The notes: generated by a model not told the origin, from the letters alone. 64,000 nucleotides of DNA from Acidimicrobiaceae bacterium (GCA_016845585.1 JAERSO010000017.1:26507-90506); one strand, 5' to 3'. Numbered from the stretch's first letter, positions 26,379-35,460 are shown. A program made the numbers and translations.

Positions 26379-27952
26379 TCAGGCGGGATCGGTGCCAATT
26401 CGGCGGCTGACGTCGTGAAGGCCATCCAGCGGCGGGAGGATCCCGTCGCCCGGATTTCGTCCACGGGATTGGCTCTCGTCGACCACGGCCCGAGCAGCCG
26501 CCAGGAGCATCGACTCCGTCACCATTCGTGCGTGGCACACCTTGGTGCCCAACCCGACGCCCGGGAACACATAGACGTTGTTGGCCTGCGAGATCTGGTG
26601 GGTGACGCCGTTGTGTTCGACCGAGTCGAATGGACTTCCCGTTGCGATCAGTGCCGTGCCATCGGTCCACTCGAGGAGATCGCGCGGCGTGGCCTCGGCG
26701 TGCGCGGTGGGATTGGAGAGAGGGAGGATGATCGGTTGTGTCGTATTCGAGGCCATCGATCGCACGATCGCTTCGGTGAAGATCCCGCCCTGCCCCGACA
26801 CGCCGACGAGCACGGTCGGCTTGGCCTGGTCGATGACGGTGGCGAGCGGTGTCGTGCCCGACGGATCCGTCCAGGCCGCCACATCGTCCCAGCGTTGGGT
26901 GAACGGCTGTTGAAAGTCGAGCAGGTTCGTACGGCGATCATGCAGTAGGCCGTCGGCGTCGACGAGATAGAGCCGCGAGGTGGGGTCGGCGACACCGTCC
27001 GCCTCCAGTGCATCGCTCAGCATTGCGGCGATCCCGCTGCCGGCTGATCCGGCGCCGACGATGCAGATGGTCTGCTCGGCGAGGGCGGATTCCGTTGCGT
27101 GGACCGCGGCCTGGATGGCTGCCAGCGCCACGGCCGCCGTGCCCTGGATATCGTCGTTGAAGCTGAGAATCCGGTTGCGCTACCGGTGGAGCAGTGGTGT
27201 GGCCTGGTGGCCGGCGAAGTCCTCCCACTGCAACAGGACGTTCGGGAACCGGCGGCCGAGCGCGATCACGAACGTCTCGACGAAACTCTCGTAGTCCTTC
27301 TCGGTCACGCGCTCATGGCGCCAGCCGAGGTACAGCGGGTCGTTGAGCAACGCTTCGTTGTTGGTCCCGGCGTCGAGGAAGACCGGCAGCGTTCGGCGAG
27401 GATCGATGCCACCCGCGGCCGTGTAGAGCGCGAGCTTGCCGATGGGGATGCCCATCCCCCGATGCCGAGATCGCCGAGACCGAGGATCCGCTCCCCGTCG
27501 GTCACGACGACGACATCGATCTCCTGTTCGAGCGCCTCGATCTGTTGGGGGATGCGGTTGCGGTGCGGCCAGCTCAGGAACAAGCCGTGGGGACGGCGGT
27601 AGATGTGACTGAACTCCTGGCAGGCCTGACCCACTGTCGGTGTGTACAGAATCGGCAACATCTCGGCGAGGTGCGCCTCGACGAAGGCGTAGGACAAGAC
27701 GGTGTTGGTGTCGTGGAGCGCGCGCAGGAAGATGTGGCGTTCGAGATCGCCGTGCAGGCGGTCGAACGTGTCCCGCGCCCGGTCCACCTGTTCGGCCATC
27801 GACTCGACCCGGGCGGGCAGGAGGCCGGCGAGACCGAGCATGTCGCGTTCGGCCGCGGTGAAGGCGGTGCCCTTGTTGAGCCAGGGTTCGTTGAGAACCG
27901 ACCGGCCGCGAAGCGTCGTCGAGACCGGCGGAGGTGTGTGAGCCGCAGGCAT
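26379..27952 (-). pseudogene. NAD(P)-dependent malic enzyme, broken by a frameshift and an amber stop
   Basis: Three pieces together make one malic enzyme. The N-terminal part (from about 27952) holds the malic-enzyme signature [19 protein letters not shown] and continues to GLGDLGIGG. There the frame breaks at a run of five C on the plus strand (27456-27460); one extra base restores [16 protein letters not shown]. The second part ends at an in-frame TAG (27180-27182) where the family has Tyr; the same frame then continues RNRILSFNDDIQGTAAVALA into the NAD-binding domain (GAGSAGSG). The start is uncertain (27952, 27994 or 28000). Either a pseudogene or two sequence errors. Confidence 0.88.
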
Positions 27953-28055
27953 AGTCAAGCCGTCGTGCCCTTCCTGGGTGGAGCGGGTTCCCATCGGCAT
28001 GGCCCATGGTGACTTGATGACGCGGTCGTACGCCCGCCGGCGATGACCTCCGGCG

Positions 28056-29273
28056 TCAGCCGGTGACGATGTTCTTCTCGGGGCCGTAGGGGAAACCGGT
28101 GATGTTGTCGACCGAGCCGTCGTCGTTGATGACGAGGACATCGTGCTCGCGGTAGCCACCGGCCCCGGGCTGACCTTCGGGGATCATGATCATCGGTTCC
28201 ATGGAGACGACCATCCCGGGCTCGAGCACCGTGTCGATGTCCTCCCGGAGTTCCACACCCGCCTCGCGGCCGTAGTAGTGGCACAGCACGCCGAAGCTGT
28301 GGCCGTAGCCGAACGATCGGTACTTGAGCAGGTCGTAGCCGCGGTAGATGTCGTTGAGTGTCGCCGCGATCTCGGAACACTTGATGCCCGGCTTGATGAG
28401 CTCCAGCCCGGCCTCGTGGACCTCGACGTTGATGTTCCACAGCCGCATGTGTTCGTCGGACACCGACTCGGCGAACAGGGTGCGCTCGAGCGCCACGTAG
28501 TAGCCGAACAGCATCGGGAAGCAGTTGATCGAGAGGATGTCGCCGGCGTCGATTGGCTTGTTCGTTACGGGGTTGTGGGCCCCATCGGTGTTCACGCCTG
28601 ACTGGAACCAGGTCCACGTGTCCATCAGCTCCGCGTACTCGTAGGTCGTGGCCAACTCGCGCACCATTGCTTGGGTCGATGCCAACGCGACCTCGTGCTC
28701 GGGCACGCCGACGCCGATGGCCTCGCGACAGGCCTCACCGCCGATGTCGGCGATCGCCGTGAGCTTCTTGATGTGGGCGATCTCTTCGGCCGACTTGATG
28801 GTGCGCATCCACATGGTGGGTGTACCGACGTCGACGAACTCGGCGCCGGGAAGCGCAGCCTTCAGCTTCTCGAGAAGATCGAGGCTGACCTCGTCGAATT
28901 CGATGCCGATGCGCCTCGCGCCAGGGGTCAGGGTCTGGACGGCATGGAAGAAGTTGTCCTTGCGCCAGTCCGTGTAGGTCAGGTTGTCTCCGTGGGTCAG
29001 GCGCCACGGTTGCCCGCCGTCGATACCGGCGCTGACAGTGGTGAGCTCATCACCGGTGATGACCAGGCCGTAGTTGCGACCGAAGGCGCAGTACATGAAT
29101 CCGGAGAAATAGGTGATGTTGTGGTAACTGGTCAGCAGGCACGCGTCGATGTTGTTGTCGGCCATGTGGGTGCGCAGCTTCGTCTGACGAGCGGCCATCT
29201 CGGCTGTGGTGAAGGGGCTGAGCGTTTTCTCCCCGTTGTGCCAGGTCACCAGGCGATCCATGTCCGTGCTCAT
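28056..29273 (-). CDS. creatinase (creatine amidinohydrolase), M24-like
   Basis: A 405-residue pita-bread-fold enzyme that I recognise as creatinase, which converts creatine to sarcosine and urea. Landmarks are WHNGEKTLSPFTTAEMAARQ at the start, SAGIDGGQPWR, TWFQSGVNTDGAHNPVTNK (the catalytic His lies in DGAHNP), GYGHSFGVLCHYYGREAGVE and VVSMEPM. Unlike M24 peptidases, creatinases do not keep the full metal set. GAGGAG lies seven bases before the ATG. No creatininase or sarcosine oxidase is adjacent. A GntR gene is divergent, with a dyad in the promoter. Confidence 0.88.
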   Translation of the reverse strand: MSTDMDRLVTWHNGEKTLSPFTTAEMAARQTKLRTHMADNNIDACLLTSYHNITYFSGFMYCAFGRNYGLVITGDELTTVSAGIDGGQPWRLTHGDNLTYTDWRKDNFFHAVQTLTPGARRIGIEFDEVSLDLLEKLKAALPGAEFVDVGTPTMWMRTIKSAEEIAHIKKLTAIADIGGEACREAIGVGVPEHEVALASTQAMVRELATTYEYAELMDTWTWFQSGVNTDGAHNPVTNKPIDAGDILSINCFPMLFGYYVALERTLFAESVSDEHMRLWNINVEVHEAGLELIKPGIKCSEIAATLNDIYRGYDLLKYRSFGYGHSFGVLCHYYGREAGVELREDIDTVLEPGMVVSMEPMIMIPEGQPGAGGYREHDVLVINDDGSVDNITGFPYGPEKNIVTG

Positions 29274-29302
29274 CAGTGTGCTCCTCGTTCGAATCCCAGA
29301 GC

Positions 29303-29330
29303 ATCATACTGAAATATCAGAATGGGTCAA
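29303..29330 (-). promoter_or_regulatory. creatinase promoter with a 20-bp dyad over its spacer
   Basis: On the minus strand, TTGACC (29330-29325) and TATGAT (29308-29303) are separated by 16 bases, a good sigma-70-like promoter 30 bases before the creatinase start. The dyad CATACTGA-AATA-TCAGAATG (29305-29324, 8-bp arms with one mismatched pair) covers the spacer and part of the -10 box. This AT-rich island stands out in GC-rich surroundings. It is the likely operator for the divergent GntR regulator; that assignment is inference. Confidence 0.65.
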
Positions 29331-29360
29331 CGGAGCGTTGGTGCGGGATACGATGCGTTG

Positions 29361-30014
29361 ATGGCCCCCGAGTCCATGACCGATCACGCCTACGAGGCGA
29401 TTCGTCAGATGCTGGTTCGTCTCGAACTCGCGCCCGGAGAGCTGCTCAATCAGGAGGCGCTCCAAGCACGAATCGGAGTCGGCCGCACCCCCGTGCATCA
29501 GGCCCTTCAACGCCTCGAGGCCGAGGAGTTCGTCGTCGTCATGCCCCGTCGTGGGGTCATGGTCACCAACGTCGATGTTCTCGAACTGCCGGTGCTCTAC
29601 GAATCCCGGGCCCTGCTCGAGCCGTACATGGCCGGCGTCGCGGCGTCGCGGGGCACGAGCGATGACTGGGATGAAATGGCGCAGGTGCTCTCTGCGGCCC
29701 GCGCTGTTGAGACCGTCGAGGAGCGCGTCAGTGCTGATCGCCGCTGCCACGAGATCATCTGGGCTGCGTCCGGCAACCGCTTCCTCAGCCGCACGCTCGA
29801 CATGCTCTATGCCCAGAGCGATCGCCTCTGGCACATGTACCTGATCGATGTCACGGACATGCAGCAGTCCCTGGAGGAACACGAGCAGCTGCTCGAGGTA
29901 CTTCGATCAGGCAACGGCGAGGAGGCATCGACGGTGATGGCTCGTCACATTCGTGAGCTCCACGACCAGATCAATGCGGTGATCGCCGAGTCGATCCTCG
30001 CCGCGAGCGCCTGA
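29361..30014 (+). CDS. GntR-family transcriptional regulator (FadR/FCD subgroup)
   Basis: About 217 residues from ATG 29361; in-frame ATGs at 29322 and 29376 are also possible, but 29322 lies inside the dyad of the creatinase promoter. The N-terminal winged helix has DHAYEAIRQMLVRLELAPGE, then the recognition helix GVGRTPVHQALQRLEAEEFV. The C-terminal FCD ligand domain contains the conserved Asp and His ligands for a metal (RRCHEIIWAASGN, SLEEHEQLL, MARHIRELH). It most likely represses creatinase until a substrate-related ligand binds. Confidence 0.88.
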   Translation: MAPESMTDHAYEAIRQMLVRLELAPGELLNQEALQARIGVGRTPVHQALQRLEAEEFVVVMPRRGVMVTNVDVLELPVLYESRALLEPYMAGVAASRGTSDDWDEMAQVLSAARAVETVEERVSADRRCHEIIWAASGNRFLSRTLDMLYAQSDRLWHMYLIDVTDMQQSLEEHEQLLEVLRSGNGEEASTVMARHIRELHDQINAVIAESILAASA

Positions 30015-30022
30015 GCGCGTCG

Positions 30023-31015
30023 TCAGACCCGGAACTGGGCGATCTGCACCTCGGCGCCGTAGTCGGCAAAATCGCCGTCGGCGCGAGTTTGGCGGAAGTC
30101 GCCCCAGTTGATCGGCCGATAGTGGGCATGGTCGCCGGACTCGATCGAGCCGGCGAGCGGCGCGTAGTCCGTGACGTAGCTCGGGTTGAAGAAGTACGGC
30201 AACGAGTAGCGCTCGCGGTTCGTACGTGGAGCGACTCGATGCAGCGCTGCCTGATAGCGATCGTTCGACCAGACCTGCATCATGTCGCCGGTGTTGACCA
30301 CGATGGCGCCGGGGACCGGCTCTACCTCGATCCAGTCTCCCTCGTGCTCCACCTGCAGTCCGCCGACGTCGTCCTGCAGCAGCAGCGTCAAGGCACCGGC
30401 ATCACTGTGATGGTGCAGGGCCATGTCGCCGAGGGGTGTGGCCTCGGCGGCCTCCGCGGCGGCGAGCGGGTCGTGCAACGGGTAGTAGTTCAGACGAACA
30501 AAGCTGGTGTGATCGTCGCCGAAGCTCGCGGCGAGATGGTCGGCGTGTTCTCCGAGGCCACGGCAGAACGCCTGGAGCAGCCAGAGCGCGAGTTGCTCAC
30601 AGGAGCGGAGATGGTCCACGAAGGTTTCGCGGAATCCGTCGAGTTCGGGCCACTGGTTCACCCCATCCACGGTGTGGAAGTTCGACGGATCGTCATCGGG
30701 GAGATCCGGAAACGGGACATGGGCGATGTCCAACACTTCCTTCAGATCGCGCGCGTTCTTGGTGAGCTCCCGGTCGTAGTACCCGCGCGAGTTCTCCTTC
30801 GTGCGCAGGATCCGACGTTTCTCTTCGGTCGACTGGGCGAAGAACGCTCGAGTCGCCGCCCAGACCTCGGCCAGTCGCGCGTCGGGGATGCCGTGGTCGA
30901 GCACCTGAAAGAAGCCGAACGTGGCGGCGGCGCCCGCCACCGACTCGACGATCGCTTCGGTCGGCGGCCGGCGTGCGCCGTCGAGGTCGAGAATGGGAAC
31001 TGCAGGTCGGTGCAC
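30023..31015 (-). CDS. Fe(II)/2-oxoglutarate oxygenase, isopenicillin-N-synthase family
   Basis: A 330-residue enzyme with a GTG start. The N-terminal DIOX_N part (ILDLDGARRP, TFGFFQVLDHGIPD) and the C-terminal jelly roll are both clear. Iron ligands are His and Asp in LHHHSDAGALTLLLQD and the distal His in ALHRVAP; the 2-oxoglutarate-binding R-x-S is RYSLPYFFNP. Relatives oxidise amino acids, ethylene precursors or natural products. Its start is about 10 bases from the TetR stop on the same strand, so the two may be cotranscribed. Confidence 0.88.
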   Translation of the reverse strand: MHRPAVPILDLDGARRPPTEAIVESVAGAAATFGFFQVLDHGIPDARLAEVWAATRAFFAQSTEEKRRILRTKENSRGYYDRELTKNARDLKEVLDIAHVPFPDLPDDDPSNFHTVDGVNQWPELDGFRETFVDHLRSCEQLALWLLQAFCRGLGEHADHLAASFGDDHTSFVRLNYYPLHDPLAAAEAAEATPLGDMALHHHSDAGALTLLLQDDVGGLQVEHEGDWIEVEPVPGAIVVNTGDMMQVWSNDRYQAALHRVAPRTNRERYSLPYFFNPSYVTDYAPLAGSIESGDHAHYRPINWGDFRQTRADGDFADYGAEVQIAQFRV

Positions 31016-31025
31016 CTCGGCGAGC

Positions 31026-31676
31026 CTAGGCAGCCAAGGCTCGCATGGCCGAGGTCACGATCGTCTCTGCTTCGGCGTCGGCCATGCCGAGGAGGCGCAG
31101 AACGAGCAGAGCGACCTCGGCGGCTTCGGATCCGTCGGTCTCACCCAGAACGCGAGACCGCATCGACTGCAGTGTTGCGCCGATGACGGCGTTGGTCGCC
31201 GCCGGCCCGATGCTGACGTGGAGCGAGCCGGCCTCGACACCATCGGCGATCGCCTGGGTCACGAGTGCTCGGGCCTGCGCCCGAAACTCCGGGCGGACGG
31301 CGCTGAGGATGACGAACGTCGAGGCGGAGTCCGGGTCGGTGTCGGCCATGTGCAACAGCTGCAGCAGCCCGATCGCGATCCGCCGAGCGGGGTCGTGTTC
31401 GATGGTGGCGAGGGTGTCGCGCTCGATCTCCATGCCCCGCATGACGTCTTGGGCGACCTCGGTGATGAAGTCGTCCACCGTGGGGAAGTGGTTGTAGAAG
31501 GTGCCGGTGGCGACGCCGGCCTCGGTCGCGATCTCGCCGGCGGTGATGCTGCTGGTGCCGCGAGCCGCCAGCACGTGCATCCCGGCCTGGATCAGGCGTC
31601 GACGCGTCTGGCGGCGTTTGCGGGGGTAACCGCTCGGGGCGTCTTCTTCAGTCATCTGCGTTGCCACGTCAGCCAT
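31026..31676 (-). CDS. TetR-family transcriptional regulator
   Basis: A 216-residue repressor. The DNA-binding head is TRRRLIQAGMHVLAARGTSSITAGEIATEAGVATGTFYNHF, a standard TetR_N helix-turn-helix (about 25-65; here split in two motifs, ITAGEIATEAGVATGTFYNH being the core). The ligand domain is helical and unspecific. The ATG at 31676 is chosen; a longer frame to 31709 runs into the promoter dyads. It is divergent from phaC, and two palindromes in the shared intergenic region are likely its operators. Confidence 0.88.
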   Translation of the reverse strand: MADVATQMTEEDAPSGYPRKRRQTRRRLIQAGMHVLAARGTSSITAGEIATEAGVATGTFYNHFPTVDDFITEVAQDVMRGMEIERDTLATIEHDPARRIAIGLLQLLHMADTDPDSASTFVILSAVRPEFRAQARALVTQAIADGVEAGSLHVSIGPAATNAVIGATLQSMRSRVLGETDGSEAAEVALLVLRLLGMADAEAETIVTSAMRALAA

Positions 31677-31705
31677 TGTGGTCCGAATAAAACTGCTTGT
31701 CCAGA

Positions 31706-31741
31706 TCAATATTGACTTCTGAGATCAAAAATGGTTTGATC
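31706..31741 (+). promoter_or_regulatory. phaC promoter with two palindromes (likely TetR operators)
   Basis: TTGACT (31712-31717) and TTTGAT (31735-31740) are 17 bases apart, a plausible promoter for phaC. A perfect 10-bp palindrome TCAATATTGA (31706-31715) overlaps the -35 box. A second dyad, GATCAAA-AATGG-TTTGATC (31723-31729 and 31735-31741), overlaps the -10 box. The region is markedly AT-rich. Location between divergent TetR and phaC genes suggests both are bound by the TetR protein; binding is inference. Confidence 0.65.
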
Positions 31742-31768
31742 ATCCAATATTCGACAAGGAACGCCGCC

Positions 31769-33466
31769 ATGAGCTCCAAGAAGACCAGCGAACCCGTACA
31801 AACCGACCGAGAGTTGATCGACGCCACGGTCGACGCCGTGACCGCGAACATCCCTGTGGGCCTAGAGCCCGGCCAGATGCTCTCCGCCGCGTCTCGCTTC
31901 GCCCGGACGGCTGCGAAACAGCCGAAGGTGCTCGGTCGCCGGGCCGCGACGCTCGCCGCTGAACAGATCAAGATCGCCGCGGGTCGTTCGTCGATCGAGC
32001 CCGGCCCGAAGGATCGTCGTTTCACCGATGAGGCATGGTCCACCAATCCCGTCTACAAGCGACTCGCGCAGTCGTACCTCTCGCTCGACGATCAGGTCCA
32101 CACGCTCGTGGCTGACCTGGAACTCGACCCCAAGAGCCGCTTGCGGGCCGAGTTCCTGGCCAACCTCGCCACCGACGCGATCGCACCGACCAACACCCTT
32201 CTTGGCAACCCGGCCGCCCTGAAGGAGGCCCGCGACACGCAGGGGCGAAGCCTGGTCGATGGCGCCCGCCACGCGATGTACGACGTACGCCACAACGGCG
32301 GGATGCCATCCATGGTGGACAGTCGTCCGTTCACCCCCGGTGACACGGTCGCCGCCACGCCCGGCACGGTCGTCTTCCGCAACGAGGTGTTGGAGCTGAT
32401 CCAGTACACGCCGACCACCGCCGAGGTCGGTCAGCGGCCGATGCTCGTCGTCCCGCCCCAGATCAACAAGTACTACATCCTCGATCTGGCTCCCGGCCGC
32501 AGCCTGTTCGAACATCTGGTCAGCGAAGGTCACCAGGTGTTCGCCATCAGTTGGCGCAACCCCGGACCCGAGCACCGTGATTGGAACCTCGACACCTACT
32601 GCGCCGCGATCCTCGAGGCCACCGACGTCGCCCTCGAGGTCACGGACGCCAGTGACCTCAACATGCTCGGTGTCTGTGCCGGCGGGATCACCCAGGCCGC
32701 GTTGCTCGGCCATCTCGCTGCGGTCGAGGACAAGCGCATCCGATCCGCCAGCTTCCTGGTGACGATCATCGACTGGGATGTCCCCTCGACGATGGGCACC
32801 ATGATCTCCGGGCCGGTCGTCGAGACGGCGACCCGTCGAAGCCAACGGCAGGGGGTTCTGAAGGGACCCGACCTCAACAAGATCTTCGCCTGGCTGCGGC
32901 CCAACGATCTCGTCTGGAACTATGTCGTCAACAACTACCTGATGGGCAAGAATCCCCCGGCGTTCGACGTCCTCTCGTGGAACGGCGACTCGACCAATCT
33001 TCCCGCCGGGCTCCACGCCGACTTCATGGACATCGCGTTCGCCAACGCCATGACCACCGCCGATGCCGTTGAGGTTCTCGACACGCCGATCGATCTCGGA
33101 GCGATCGACTGCCCCAGCTTCGTGGTCGGCGCCGTGACCGATCACATCACGCCATGGGAAGCCTGCTACGAGACCGTCAACCTGCTGGGCGGCGACAGTG
33201 AGTTCGTGTTGAGCTCCCAGGGCCACATCCAGGCCCTGGTCAACCCGGCGGGGAATCCGAAGGGCAAGTACTACCTCAACTCAGAACGCGCCGGCTCCGC
33301 GGAGGAGTGGCGTGAGGATGCTGTCGAACACGCCGGCAGCTGGTGGGATCACTGGACGACGTGGCTCGCCGAGCACCGCGGCCGAACCGTCGACGCCCCC
33401 GCCGCGCCTGGCAACGAGACCCACGCCGCGATCATGCCCGCGCCGGGGGCCTACGTCCTCAACTAG
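31769..33466 (+). CDS. phaC: polyhydroxyalkanoate synthase
   Basis: A 565-residue protein. AAGGA (31756-31760) precedes the ATG at eight bases, which decides the start over the longer frame from 31697. The nucleophile sits in the PHA-synthase lipase-like box LGVCAGGITQAALLG (Cys303), with Asp in VTDHITPW and His in SSQGHIQAL completing the triad. KYYILDLAPGRSLFEHLV and FAISWRNP are family signatures. Length and an adjacent depolymerase resemble the medium-chain-length (class II) arrangement. It polymerises 3-hydroxyacyl-CoA into storage polyester. Confidence 0.92.
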   Translation: MSSKKTSEPVQTDRELIDATVDAVTANIPVGLEPGQMLSAASRFARTAAKQPKVLGRRAATLAAEQIKIAAGRSSIEPGPKDRRFTDEAWSTNPVYKRLAQSYLSLDDQVHTLVADLELDPKSRLRAEFLANLATDAIAPTNTLLGNPAALKEARDTQGRSLVDGARHAMYDVRHNGGMPSMVDSRPFTPGDTVAATPGTVVFRNEVLELIQYTPTTAEVGQRPMLVVPPQINKYYILDLAPGRSLFEHLVSEGHQVFAISWRNPGPEHRDWNLDTYCAAILEATDVALEVTDASDLNMLGVCAGGITQAALLGHLAAVEDKRIRSASFLVTIIDWDVPSTMGTMISGPVVETATRRSQRQGVLKGPDLNKIFAWLRPNDLVWNYVVNNYLMGKNPPAFDVLSWNGDSTNLPAGLHADFMDIAFANAMTTADAVEVLDTPIDLGAIDCPSFVVGAVTDHITPWEACYETVNLLGGDSEFVLSSQGHIQALVNPAGNPKGKYYLNSERAGSAEEWREDAVEHAGSWWDHWTTWLAEHRGRTVDAPAAPGNETHAAIMPAPGAYVLN

Positions 33467-33515
33467 TTCGCAACCGCTTCTTGCTCCGACGCCTCGTCGT
33501 GCTGAACTGACCGCC

Positions 33516-34379
33516 ATGTTGGCCACCGACTCCACCATCCGAACCAAGTCGTCGACCGTTTCGGTCGGAATGCAGCGACTGCGCGTCACTGTGGAGAACC
33601 CCGGCCTCGATCGGCCCCTCCTGCTGATCAACGGCATCGGGGCCACCGGCGATCTCTTCGGACCGTTTCGCAAGCACCTCGACGATCGGGAGACGATCGC
33701 GTTCGACGCTCCGGGTGTGGGTGGAAGTCCGACTCCAGCGATGCCGTATTCGATGCGAAGGCTCGCCGGCGTGGTTGCCGGTCTCATCGATGAACTCGGA
33801 CACGAACAGGTGGATGTTCTCGGCTTGAGCTGGGGCGGTGGGCTGGCACAGGAACTCGCGCGGCGACACCCGGAAGTGGTGCACCGGCTGATCCTCACCG
33901 CCACCATGCCCGGCATGACCAGCATCCCTGGCCGGCCCGCCGCCCTGGCGATGCTGATGTCACCCGCCCGCTACTACTCGCCGGAGTATCTGAAGCGGAT
34001 CGCCCCGACCCTGTACGGCGGGAACATCCGCGAGAATCCAGGATTGTTGGACGAGCATGCGAAACAACGCGCGGCTCGCCCACCGAGCAGGCTCGGCTAC
34101 CTCTATCAACTGGGCGCCATTCAGCGCTGGGCGAGCCTCCATTGGCTCCATCGCCTCCCGCATCGCACACTCGTCCTCGCAGGCGACGAGGATCCGATCG
34201 TTCGGATCGAGAACGGCCGGCTTCTCGCCAATCGGATACCCGACGGTCGTCTCCACGTCGTCGAGGGTGGGGGTCACCTGTTCCTGATGACCCGTGGTGA
34301 AGAAATGGCCGAGGTCGTCCGGGACTTCCTCGACACGGGTGCGTCGAAGGCTCGACGCCAGCTCCGACAGCCGCACTGA
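33516..34379 (+). CDS. phaZ: intracellular polyhydroxyalkanoate depolymerase (alpha/beta hydrolase)
   Basis: A 287-residue alpha/beta hydrolase. Phrases such as LLLINGIGATGDLF, AFDAPGVGGSPTP, YSPEYLKRIAPTLYGG and IHWLH-like WASLHWLHRLPHRTLVLAGDE match the PhaZ of medium-chain PHA clusters. The nucleophile is Ser in GLSWGGGLAQ, the acid is Asp in AGDEDPIV and the base is His in GGGHLFLM. It lies 49 bases after phaC and would mobilise the granules made by that enzyme. The ATG at 33516 is the first before the catalytic domain; upstream frame is shadow. Confidence 0.88.
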   Translation: MLATDSTIRTKSSTVSVGMQRLRVTVENPGLDRPLLLINGIGATGDLFGPFRKHLDDRETIAFDAPGVGGSPTPAMPYSMRRLAGVVAGLIDELGHEQVDVLGLSWGGGLAQELARRHPEVVHRLILTATMPGMTSIPGRPAALAMLMSPARYYSPEYLKRIAPTLYGGNIRENPGLLDEHAKQRAARPPSRLGYLYQLGAIQRWASLHWLHRLPHRTLVLAGDEDPIVRIENGRLLANRIPDGRLHVVEGGGHLFLMTRGEEMAEVVRDFLDTGASKARRQLRQPH

Positions 34380-34411
34380 CCTCTGGCACCACTGCGTCCG
34401 ACCAGGACTGT

Positions 34412-35338
34412 TCAGATCAGGACCAGGAAGAACGCGCCATAGAAGATGACCAGGAGCGATCCGCTCCGCCAGTCGTGCTCCTTCACCCGGGAGATGAGAA
34501 TCGTCACGCCCGTGACCGCGATCAGCGCGGCGATCGTGGCCGGTGTGACCTCGCTCGAGGTGACCGCGACCGGGAACAGGAGTGGTCCGGTTGCCACCGA
34601 CAACGTGGCATCGGCGAATGACGAGCCGAAGAGGTCACCCACCGCCATGTCCACCTCGCCCCGCCGAACCGCGGTGACCGCGAAGACGAGCTCCGGTAGT
34701 GACGTCCCGAGCGCGGCGAGGAAGAAACTCAAGGCGAACTCGGGAGCACCCCACTCCTCGGCCAGCTCGACGAGCCCCCACAGGGCGAGCATCGATGCCG
34801 CGCCCACCGTGGCGAGGGCCACGATCGTCCGGAGGATGAGCCGACCCCGTGGCGACCGTTCCTCGGGCAGGGAGAGCTGATGGGGGTGGCGGATGTGGCG
34901 GTAGGTGATCCACGAACCGATGACCCAGAGGCTGATCAGAATCGCGGAGTCGGATCGGGAGAACCAGTCGTCGCGAGTGAGCAACACGACGGCGCCGAGC
35001 CCGCCGACAGCGAGCCAGCCGGTGCCGGCCAGACCCCGGGCCGTGACGGCGATCGTTCCCACGAAGAACGGGAGCAGACCCAGGACGAGCGTGATCTGGG
35101 TGGCGGCTGACCCGACCGAGTCGCCGACATTGACATCGCCGTGTCCTGTCCACGACGCCACGATCGAGTTGGCGATCTCGGGCAGATCGGTGCCGATGGC
35201 GAGCACGGTCACGCCGATCAGAAAGGGCGGTACGCGGGTGCCCGCCACGAGTTCGACCGCGGAGTCGACGGCGCGCCGGGAGGCGAGCACCATCACGGTG
35301 AAACCGATGGCCATTGCAGCCAGGAAGACGACGAACAC
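34412..35338 (-). CDS. Na+/Ca2+-exchanger-family membrane protein (CaCA)
   Basis: A 308-residue membrane protein, GTG start. Two inverted alpha-repeat motifs define the family: TVLAIGTDLPEIANSIVASW then GDVNVGDSVGSA (about 50-80), and LAALGTSLPELVFAVTAVRR then GDLFGSSFADATL (about 205-245). The acidic residues in both are the cation ligands. About ten hydrophobic segments are present. It would exchange Na+ or K+ for Ca2+ or another cation. It is convergent with phaZ. Confidence 0.88.
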   Translation of the reverse strand: MFVVFLAAMAIGFTVMVLASRRAVDSAVELVAGTRVPPFLIGVTVLAIGTDLPEIANSIVASWTGHGDVNVGDSVGSAATQITLVLGLLPFFVGTIAVTARGLAGTGWLAVGGLGAVVLLTRDDWFSRSDSAILISLWVIGSWITYRHIRHPHQLSLPEERSPRGRLILRTIVALATVGAASMLALWGLVELAEEWGAPEFALSFFLAALGTSLPELVFAVTAVRRGEVDMAVGDLFGSSFADATLSVATGPLLFPVAVTSSEVTPATIAALIAVTGVTILISRVKEHDWRSGSLLVIFYGAFFLVLI

Positions 35339-35460
35339 GCTGAATCGACCCTACTTCTCGTGGAATCCGGAGTGAGAGTGGGAGGACGTTCGGCCCTTGG
35401 GTGGCGTGGCGGGCCGGGGCAGGATCAGATGACAGCAGTGCCGTTGAGAAGGAGTGCGCC

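Noticed and set aside
25180..26670. 496-residue open frame on the minus strand
   Set aside because: Antisense to the S2P protease with its HELGH and NPDG motifs; Arg/Asp/His-rich shadow.
27180..27182. TAG in malic enzyme as pyrrolysine
   Set aside because: The family has Tyr here, there is a second lesion in the same gene, and pyrrolysine would be without precedent in this context.
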